From: Deltaproteobacteria bacterium
Lineage (GTDB): Bacteria; Desulfobacterota_B; Binatia; UBA9968
Direction of reading: 5' to 3'
Assembly: GCA_005879255.1 (NCBI GenBank)
Contig: VBKY01000026.1
Span: forward strand, 1 to 44,651
Length of the DNA stretch: 44,651 nucleotides
Part shown: piece after piece, positions 39,426-44,651 of the stretch
Layout: every line of letters begins with the position of its first letter
Numbering within the stretch: position 1 is the first letter of the stretch
Position numbers and translations under genes: made by a program
The notes under the pieces: generated by a model
Told to the model about the DNA's origin: nothing
Database searches by the model: none
The model's input: the letters and a program-made list of their open reading frames with translations, nothing else

Positions 39426-39893
39426 ATGGACAAGAAGATCAAATTTCGCGTCAACGGCAAGAAGGTCGAGGTTGAGGTTCCGACCAATCGGCTTTTGATC
39501 GACTGCTTGCGCTACGATCTTGGACTTACCGGCACGAAAGAAGGCTGCAGCGTCGGCGTTTGCGGCGCCTGCACCGTGTTGATGGACGGTGACATGATCA
39601 GCTCGTGTCTGACCCTGACGGTCATGGTTGAAGGGCGAGACATCACCACTGTCGAAGGATTGGCGAAAAACGGCGAGCTCAACCCCGTGCAGAAGAGCTT
39701 TATCCAGTACGGCGGCTTCCAGTGCGGCATTTGCACGCCGGGTCAGGTGGTCGCAGCGACGGCCCTACTCAATGAAAATCCGAAGCCCAATGAAGAGGAA
39801 ATCAAAGACTGGATGATGGGCAATCTGTGCCGCTGCACCGGTTACTACAAGATCATCGAATCGATCGAGAAGGCGCACCAATTCGCCAAATAA
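39426..39893 (+). CDS. coxS: Xanthine oxidase-family (CO dehydrogenase-like) small subunit, [2Fe-2S]
   Basis: This 155-residue iron-sulfur subunit has two [2Fe-2S] domains: an N-terminal plant-type ferredoxin site (CSVGVCGACTVL, then SSC) and a C-terminal helical site (CGICTPG, then CRCTGY). It passes electrons from the molybdenum site to FAD in molybdenum hydroxylases such as CO dehydrogenase. GAAAGGAAC precedes the ATG. It is followed by the FAD subunit 11 nt later. The molybdenum-binding large subunit is not in the window, so the substrate is unknown and the coxS name refers to the family only. Confidence 0.93.
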   Translation: MDKKIKFRVNGKKVEVEVPTNRLLIDCLRYDLGLTGTKEGCSVGVCGACTVLMDGDMISSCLTLTVMVEGRDITTVEGLAKNGELNPVQKSFIQYGGFQCGICTPGQVVAATALLNENPKPNEEEIKDWMMGNLCRCTGYYKIIESIEKAHQFAK

Positions 39894-39903
39894 GGACACC
39901 GCC

Positions 39904-40845
39904 ATGATACCGTTTGAATACCGCACTCCGAAAAACCTCAAGGAAGTACATTCGACGCTGAAAGAGTACGGCGGCGACGCCAAGATCATCGCTGGCGGAA
40001 CCGCGTTGGTGATCATGATGAAACAGCGCCTCGTACGACCGAGCTGCCTGGTTAGCCTGCGATACGTGCGCGGTCTCAATGGCATCGAAGTCAGTGACGG
40101 CGGCTTACGTATCGGCGGTCTCGCCACGCACCGCGAGGTAGAAAGCTCGCCGCTGCTGCGCCGCCGTTTGCCGATGCTGGCGGAGACCTATCACCACGTA
40201 GCGACGCTCCGTGTGCGCAACATGGCGACCGTCGGCGGCGGCTTGGCCCATGCCGATCCGAACCAGGATCCGCCTCCGAGCTTGATTGCCCTGGGCGCGA
40301 CGGTGAAAGCCGCATCAGCCAACGGCAGCCGCGTGATTCCGCTGGATGAATTCTTCAAAGATTATTACGAAACCGTACTCAATCCGGACGAAATCATCAC
40401 GGAAGTCTTCGTCCCCAAGGTCGCTCCCAATACCGGCGCAGCATACATTAAATTCTTGCCCCGTACTGCGGACGATTATGCCACAGTTTCGGCTGCCGCC
40501 GTGTTGACGCTCGATAAGACGAAAAAGAATATTGCCGATGTTCGCATTGCCCTTGGCAGCGTCGGCGTCACGCCGATTCGCGCCACCGCGGCTGAAGCCG
40601 TCCTGCGCGGCCAGCCGCTTAAGGCGGACGCCTTCGCCGTAGCCGGCGAAAAGGCCAAAGAAGCGGTGGACCCGGTCAGCGATTTCCGTGGGTCCGCGGC
40701 TTATAAAAAAGACATGGCCGCGGTATTCGTCCGGCGCGCCCTGGAAAAGGCTTTGGCCGATATCCGCCAGCAGGCGAAACTCAAACCAGCGCCGAAGCCG
40801 GCTAAGAAGAGGGTCGTCAAGAAGAAAAAAGGTAGAAGAAGGTGA
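39904..40845 (+). CDS. coxM: Xanthine oxidase-family (CO dehydrogenase-like) FAD-binding medium subunit
   Basis: This 313-residue FAD subunit shows AKIIAGGTALVIMMK (FAD pyrophosphate loop), the TVGGGLAHADPNQDPP segment and the C-terminal CO dehydrogenase flavoprotein domain (RTADDYATVSAAAVL, VTPIRATAAEAVL). It transfers electrons from the [2Fe-2S] subunit to the acceptor. An unusual lysine/arginine-rich tail (about 290-313, KKRVVKKKKGRRR at the end) is absent from most homologues. Its stop overlaps the coxG start by 4 nt (GTGA). Confidence 0.92.
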   Translation: MIPFEYRTPKNLKEVHSTLKEYGGDAKIIAGGTALVIMMKQRLVRPSCLVSLRYVRGLNGIEVSDGGLRIGGLATHREVESSPLLRRRLPMLAETYHHVATLRVRNMATVGGGLAHADPNQDPPPSLIALGATVKAASANGSRVIPLDEFFKDYYETVLNPDEIITEVFVPKVAPNTGAAYIKFLPRTADDYATVSAAAVLTLDKTKKNIADVRIALGSVGVTPIRATAAEAVLRGQPLKADAFAVAGEKAKEAVDPVSDFRGSAAYKKDMAAVFVRRALEKALADIRQQAKLKPAPKPAKKRVVKKKKGRRR

Positions 40846-41294
40846 AGTTTAGCCAGACTGCACAGATTCCAGTAGCCCGTGAACCGCTTTGGGACTTTTT
40901 AATGGATGTCCCCAAGGTGGCTAAGTCGCTACCGGGGGTTGAATCGGTAAACAAGATCGATGATACCACATACGAAGGCGCCCTGACTGTCCGGGTCGGG
41001 CCGATCAAGCTCAATCTACAAGGCAAGATCATCCTTGAAGAGCAAAATAAAAATGATTGGCGAGCAGCCTTGCGAGCGGAAGCCAAGGACCGCATGGCGG
41101 CCGGCGCCGTCAACGGCAAAACGACTATGACGCTGAAGGAGCTTAGCGCCGATCAGACCGAGTTGGTGGTCGAAACCGATGTGAATATCTTGGGTAAGAT
41201 CGGTGAATTTGGTCAGCCGATCATTCGCAAGAAAGCCGATGCCATGCTCAAGGAATTCGTCGACAACATCAAAAAGCAATTAACTGGAAAGTAA
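40842..41294 (+). CDS. coxG: CoxG-like SRPBCC protein (CO dehydrogenase subunit G family)
   Basis: This 150-residue SRPBCC-fold protein starts at GTG 40842, overlapping the coxM stop. The family opening FSQTAQIPVAREPLWDFLMD, the DVPKVAKSLPGVES segment and the AGAVNGKTTMTL strand are typical. CoxG proteins accompany molybdenum hydroxylases and help recruit or mature the enzyme at the membrane. Its 3' end overlaps the convergent acyltransferase gene by 15 nt (41280-41294). Confidence 0.9.
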   Translation: MKFSQTAQIPVAREPLWDFLMDVPKVAKSLPGVESVNKIDDTTYEGALTVRVGPIKLNLQGKIILEEQNKNDWRAALRAEAKDRMAAGAVNGKTTMTLKELSADQTELVVETDVNILGKIGEFGQPIIRKKADAMLKEFVDNIKKQLTGK

Positions 41295-42125
41295 CTTCGA
41301 AGCCGGCTCCCCGGAACTTTCCTGGTCTTCTTCGTCAACCGTTTCTTTTTCAACGATTCGGCCGAGGACCTGATTGTAGCAGTCTTCGGCCAATTTTTTG
41401 CGACCCGCCGAGCTATCTTCGTACTGGAAGCACTCGATCTTCGGTTGTATAGTGACCAGCACTTCGACGCTCCGCAACGCCACGAGCTTCCAAAAATGCG
41501 ATACGAAGTCCATCTCGCCATACCAATAAATTAAATCCTTATTGGCGGCGGTAACCGACTCGTCGTCGATATTCTTGTAGGTGACGGTCGTTGGAACGAT
41601 GATCGAGCGGCTGCGCAGCGGTGCCGCCAAGGGCACGGTTTGGAAAGGCAACAGCTTTTCACCGTTGGTGGAGGTGCCTTCTGGGAATAAGAGAATGTTC
41701 GTTTCCTGCTTGAGCTTTCGCGTCATTTCGTCGACGAGCGAGCCCACTTCTTCTTTCCTTTGCCGATTAATAAAGATCGTACCGCAGAGAATGTTCCACT
41801 GGCCAACGATAGGCCAGCTTTTTACCTCTCGTTTGGAGACGAACAGGATTGGGAAGATACTGCCCAGCACAATCCCGTCGACGTAACTGACATGGTTGGC
41901 AATGATGAGGTAACCGCCCCGTTCCATTTGGCCCTCGTCACCTGCCACAATGACTTTGATGTTGAGAATTAGTCGGAGCAATAAGGTAAAATTGCGATTT
42001 AGGCGGCTGATGATCTTCCAGCGATTGGGAAGCACCAGAATGGAGATCCAAAGATGAACCGTCGCCACCAGGCCGAAGAAGAACGCCCAGAGCGAAAGAA
42101 AGGCGGTTAACTTAAGCAGGCGCAT
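41280..42125 (-). CDS. PlsC-type acyltransferase (OlsA-like)
   Basis: This 281-residue membrane acyltransferase has an N-terminal hydrophobic helix (about 5-30) and the LPLAT motifs NHVSYVDG (catalytic His/Asp) and FPEGTSTNGE. ATG 42125 is chosen; GTG 42128 is an equivalent start. It overlaps the upstream N-acyltransferase gene by 14 nt. In an OlsB-OlsA arrangement the second enzyme adds the O-acyl chain to lyso-ornithine lipid; alternatively it acts on lysophosphatidate. Context favours the former, but sequence alone does not decide. Confidence 0.88.
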   Translation of the reverse strand: MRLLKLTAFLSLWAFFFGLVATVHLWISILVLPNRWKIISRLNRNFTLLLRLILNIKVIVAGDEGQMERGGYLIIANHVSYVDGIVLGSIFPILFVSKREVKSWPIVGQWNILCGTIFINRQRKEEVGSLVDEMTRKLKQETNILLFPEGTSTNGEKLLPFQTVPLAAPLRSRSIIVPTTVTYKNIDDESVTAANKDLIYWYGEMDFVSHFWKLVALRSVEVLVTIQPKIECFQYEDSSAGRKKLAEDCYNQVLGRIVEKETVDEEDQESSGEPASKLLSS

Positions 42126-42879
42126 CACTCACCGTCACATCCGTAAGGCCGAGGCGTTTGAGATAGGCGTCCTTTAGCGTACCGAAATCCAGCAATAAGA
42201 AAAAATCGGCGGTACCGAATTCGGCGTCTAGCGCAGGCGGGCCGCAAACCAGCGCGCCAATGCGCAAATAGCCCTTGATCAGACTCGGCAATTTTTGGAA
42301 CAGGGCTTGTTCGTCGGAGATCGACACATCGTCGGTTAAACCGTTGAACGTGCATGGGTCGACAGGGAACACGCGATAAGCATCCGGCGCGTAGTACTTG
42401 CTCTTGAGCATGGAATACATCGCACTGACTTCGCCGACCGCTGTTGTATATAAACTGGCGCAACCGAATAGATATCTGACCTGATGCTTTTTCACCTGCT
42501 CGGCTATGGCGTCCCACATAAGCGGGATGAGCGCTCGATCGCGGAAATCTTTACGCGCGCAGGAGCGGCCAAGCTCCATCAATTCGCCGTCGAGCAATTT
42601 AATTTGGGACAAGTCAAATTCTTTCTCGGAATAAAAGCCGATATGTTGGCGCGCTTGAGACCCGCGCATCAAGCGATAGGTGCCGACGACGTCGCCGCTC
42701 TTAAGATCACGAACGAGCAGGTGATCACAGAAGGGATCGAATTCATCGATGTCCAAGCCGTGGGCATAGGAAGTCCGTAGCCCTTTGTTGAGCTCGAGGT
42801 TGAAGACTTGAAAGCGGAGTCTTTGCGCTTGCTCGATCTCGCGTTGCTCTGTCGCGATCTTCACTTCGAAATCAGCCAT
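42112..42879 (-). CDS. OlsB-like N-acyltransferase (ornithine lipid synthesis, GNAT fold)
   Basis: This 255-residue protein shows the hallmarks of the OlsB/hemolysin-like acyltransferases: QAQRLRFQVFNLEL near the N-terminus, DIDEFDPFCDHLLVRD, GTYRLM, the MELGRSCARKDFRDR segment and CASLYTTAVGEVSAMY. OlsB transfers a 3-hydroxyacyl chain from ACP to the alpha-amino group of ornithine. The downstream overlapping PlsC-type gene would complete ornithine lipid synthesis, an aminolipid used under phosphate limitation. No Pho box was identified upstream. The ribosome binding site is weak. Confidence 0.85.
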   Translation of the reverse strand: MADFEVKIATEQREIEQAQRLRFQVFNLELNKGLRTSYAHGLDIDEFDPFCDHLLVRDLKSGDVVGTYRLMRGSQARQHIGFYSEKEFDLSQIKLLDGELMELGRSCARKDFRDRALIPLMWDAIAEQVKKHQVRYLFGCASLYTTAVGEVSAMYSMLKSKYYAPDAYRVFPVDPCTFNGLTDDVSISDEQALFQKLPSLIKGYLRIGALVCGPPALDAEFGTADFFLLLDFGTLKDAYLKRLGLTDVTVSDAPA

Positions 42880-43042
42880 GTAGCTAGAAAGCTAACACAC
42901 AGACGATCGATTGAAAACCAACCGATTGCCAACTCCGCAGTCGCATACCCGTTATCGTGAACGATCAAGGGACGAATGTGTCGCGCCAACCCGCGGTATA
43001 AGTGAACCCAAGCCGGTGTCGTGGAATCTTCACGCGCCGCGC

Positions 43043-43804
43043 TTAGCGGTGCTGCCATTTCGGTTGCCGTTTTTCGAGAAACGCCGCGACTCCTTCGGCG
43101 ACGTCTTGGGTCTGCAGCAGCTCGCGGCAATAAATTTCTTCGGAACGCTTTAGCGCTTGGTTGAAATCCTGGAGCGACAATTGCCGCAAGCCCTTGAGAG
43201 TAAGTCGCAGGACCGCGCCGCTTTTGCCGAGCAGCTCGTCCAAAAGCGCTTTCACCCCGTCGTCAAATTCAGCCGCGCCAAACGTGCGATTGATCAAACC
43301 CATCGCTTGCGCCTCGCGCGCCGAAAATCGGCGGCCGGTGAGAATCATTTCGGCGGCGCGGTGATAGCCGATCAAGGAAGAAAATCGCGCGAGAGCAACG
43401 GGTGGGTAGCATCCAACGAAAATCTCCGGTGTACCGAACGAACTCTCCTCAGAAGCGACAATCAAATCACACGAGCTCGCGATCTCACAGCCGCCGCCAA
43501 GACAGACACCGCGAACCGCCGCGATCGTTACCTGCGGTAGGGCTAAGAGCTTGCGAATGACACCGTGGACGACATCGAGCATTTCCGGCACCTTTTCGGT
43601 CGTATGATCTCGAATGTCGACGCCGGCGGAAAACGCTCGCACACCCGCTCCTAGGAGCACGACGATATCGACTCCGGGCTCGCTCGCACAGTTTGCGAGC
43701 GCCTGGTCCAGTTCGCGCAGCAGTGCGACATCCAAAACGTTCAACGGCGGACGATCCCAGGTAATTCTTACAACCCGCTCCTTTTTCTCGACCAGCACTT
43801 CCAT
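43043..43804 (-). CDS. Enoyl-CoA hydratase/isomerase family protein, dienoyl-CoA hydratase-like
   Basis: This 253-residue crotonase-fold enzyme has the oxyanion-hole sequences AFSAGVDIRDHT and GVCLGGGCEIASSCD, with FGTPEIFVGCYPP and the C-terminal EGVAAFLEKRQPKW. The pattern NVLD with DHT, VFH-like spacing and an FLEKR ending resembles cyclohexa-1,5-diene-1-carbonyl-CoA hydratases of anaerobic benzoyl-CoA breakdown, but I recognise this from memory of the family only. No benzoyl-CoA reductase or ring-cleavage genes lie nearby, so a general enoyl-CoA hydratase is equally possible. It is separated from olsB by 163 nt on the same strand. Confidence 0.85.
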   Translation of the reverse strand: MEVLVEKKERVVRITWDRPPLNVLDVALLRELDQALANCASEPGVDIVVLLGAGVRAFSAGVDIRDHTTEKVPEMLDVVHGVIRKLLALPQVTIAAVRGVCLGGGCEIASSCDLIVASEESSFGTPEIFVGCYPPVALARFSSLIGYHRAAEMILTGRRFSAREAQAMGLINRTFGAAEFDDGVKALLDELLGKSGAVLRLTLKGLRQLSLQDFNQALKRSEEIYCRELLQTQDVAEGVAAFLEKRQPKWQHR

Positions 43805-43921
43805 GTTAGCCCCTGATTTGGTTTAGCCAGCAACGCGACAAACCGAATGGTTACAGGCAAGGTTGACCTTTTTCATAAACCACCCCCCCTTCACTTACAA
43901 GCAACCAGGCAAAAGATAAGT

Positions 43922-43950
43922 TTGACAAAGAAAATCGCAGCACCTAAACT
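43922..43950 (+). promoter_or_regulatory. Sigma-70-type promoter of the OmpA-family gene
   Basis: TTGACA (43922-43927) is followed at exactly 17 nt by TAAACT (43945-43950), 34 nt before the ATG, with AAGGAGG at 43969-43975. This is the best-looking promoter in the window and suggests strong constitutive expression. Confidence 0.65.
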
Positions 43951-43984
43951 TATCTCTCACAAGCCCGCAAGGAGGATTTTAACT

Positions 43985-44651
43985 ATGATATCACGATTCT
44001 TGGTGATCGGTCTGATCTGCGCTGCCACATTCGGCGCCAAGCCGTCTTTCGCGGCGCCGGACGAGTATGACGATAGCCAATCGAATCCGTTCAGAATTGC
44101 CGCATACTTGATGTATCCCGTTGGTTGGCTGGCGGAATGGATCGTGTTTCGGCCTTTCCACTTTATGGTGAGCGCGACAGAACCCCAGGAAGCCTTTTTT
44201 GGTCACCGTCCGCACCCGCCGGTGTTGGCAGAACCTCAGCCATGGCATGACTACGGGCCAGCCCAAAGAACTCCCCTTAAACAAACCACAATGCAGTCCC
44301 AAGCGCCGGCTCTGTTGGCGCCTCAGGAAACGGTCAAGGTCGTTGAGGTGCCGGTAGAAAAGATCGTTGTCAAAGAGGTTCCAAGAGTTGTCGAAGTGGA
44401 GAAGATCATTTTTCCGGCAGTAGCCTTTCGCTTTGACTCCGCCGACCTCACGGAGCTTGGCAAGGGTCAGGTCTATTTGGCCGCACAGCGGCTCAAAGAG
44501 AAGGCCGATTTGACCGTTGTCATCGAAGGCCACACCGATACCGTAGGCAACGGCGACTACAATCAAAGATTAGGGCAGCGCCGCGCAGAAACCGTCATGA
44601 GCGAGCTTTCGGCCCAAGGAATCGATCGCGGCCGTATGTCCGCCGCAAGCC
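43985..44651 (+). CDS. OmpA-family outer-membrane/peptidoglycan-binding protein, truncated by the window end
   Basis: The visible 222 codons begin at ATG 43985 with AAGGAGG 9 nt upstream. They encode a signal peptide (cleavage near SFA-APDE), a variable region with Pro/Gln-rich stretches, a linker of repeated Val/Glu/Lys/Pro units (VEVPVEKIVVKEVPRVVEVEKI split around 115-140) and an OmpA C-terminal domain. The latter shows FRFDSADL, VVIEGHTDTVGNGDYNQ and RRAETVMSELSAQGID, the peptidoglycan-binding core. Such proteins anchor the outer membrane to murein. The C-terminus lies beyond the window. No N-terminal beta-barrel is evident, so it may be a lipid-free linker protein. Confidence 0.92.
   Translation, partial: MISRFLVIGLICAATFGAKPSFAAPDEYDDSQSNPFRIAAYLMYPVGWLAEWIVFRPFHFMVSATEPQEAFFGHRPHPPVLAEPQPWHDYGPAQRTPLKQTTMQSQAPALLAPQETVKVVEVPVEKIVVKEVPRVVEVEKIIFPAVAFRFDSADLTELGKGQVYLAAQRLKEKADLTVVIEGHTDTVGNGDYNQRLGQRRAETVMSELSAQGIDRGRMSAAS

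Overview
The window looks like a chromosomal segment of an uncultivated Gram-negative soil or sediment bacterium, most likely related to the Deltaproteobacteria (Desulfobacterota or Binatota type). The pointers are the gene order pgpA-cinA-thpR-recA-recX-alaS, the groES-groEL pair, an OmpA-type envelope protein, a beta-barrel exporter, an orphan tricarboxylate-type binding protein, molybdenum-hydroxylase (Cox) subunits and a dienoyl-CoA hydratase-like enzyme. This placement is inferred from gene content and protein style; no 16S gene or other decisive marker is present. No tRNA, rRNA, CRISPR array, insertion sequence or prophage was seen.

Layout. 1-3 kb: a toxin-antitoxin locus with a broken toxin and an intact antitoxin, an unrecognised 210-residue protein, an MBL-fold hydrolase and a small membrane protein. 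3.2-6 kb: an orphan TctC-like binding protein, a small membrane protein, an AT-rich stretch with DnaA-box-like words, and a frameshifted RraA-type gene. 6.1-8.9 kb: a redox cluster (SCO1, VKOR-thioredoxin fusion, exported rhodanese) running into queC. 8.9-16 kb: DUF58, BatA-like and large VWA membrane proteins, then an M23 peptidase. 16-24.2 kb: pgpA-cinA-thpR-recA-recX-alaS-yjbQ-phoH, tightly packed on the plus strand. 24.2-28.6 kb: protein quality control (HtrA, Hsp20, GroEL, GroES) and a cytochrome c. 28.9-34.3 kb: a glutathione transferase, an orphan histidine kinase, a thiamine-diphosphate E1 alpha/beta pair and a double-NIPSNAP protein. 34.6-38 kb: a glycosyltransferase 2 synthase followed by a TPR/beta-barrel protein, probably an exopolysaccharide synthase and exporter. 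38.1-41.3 kb: a frameshifted class III alcohol dehydrogenase and coxS-coxM-coxG without a coxL. 41.3-44.65 kb: an olsB/olsA-like lipid pair, an enoyl-CoA hydratase family gene and the start of an OmpA-family gene cut by the window edge.

The most interesting signal is in the rhodanese gene (7711-8181). An in-frame TGA sits exactly where the catalytic cysteine is expected. The reading frame continues with normal rhodanese sequence to a second stop just before queC, and a 5-bp stem with a G-starting loop lies 17 nt after the TGA. This fits a selenocysteine codon with a bacterial SECIS-like element. A nonsense mutation or base-call error is not excluded, because three other genes here (toxin, RraA, class III alcohol dehydrogenase) carry frame-breaking indels. 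Other points worth checking are a perfect palindrome over the predicted hsp20 promoter, a palindrome upstream of the toxin-antitoxin pair, the missing CoxL and MoxR partners, and the DnaA-box-like cluster.
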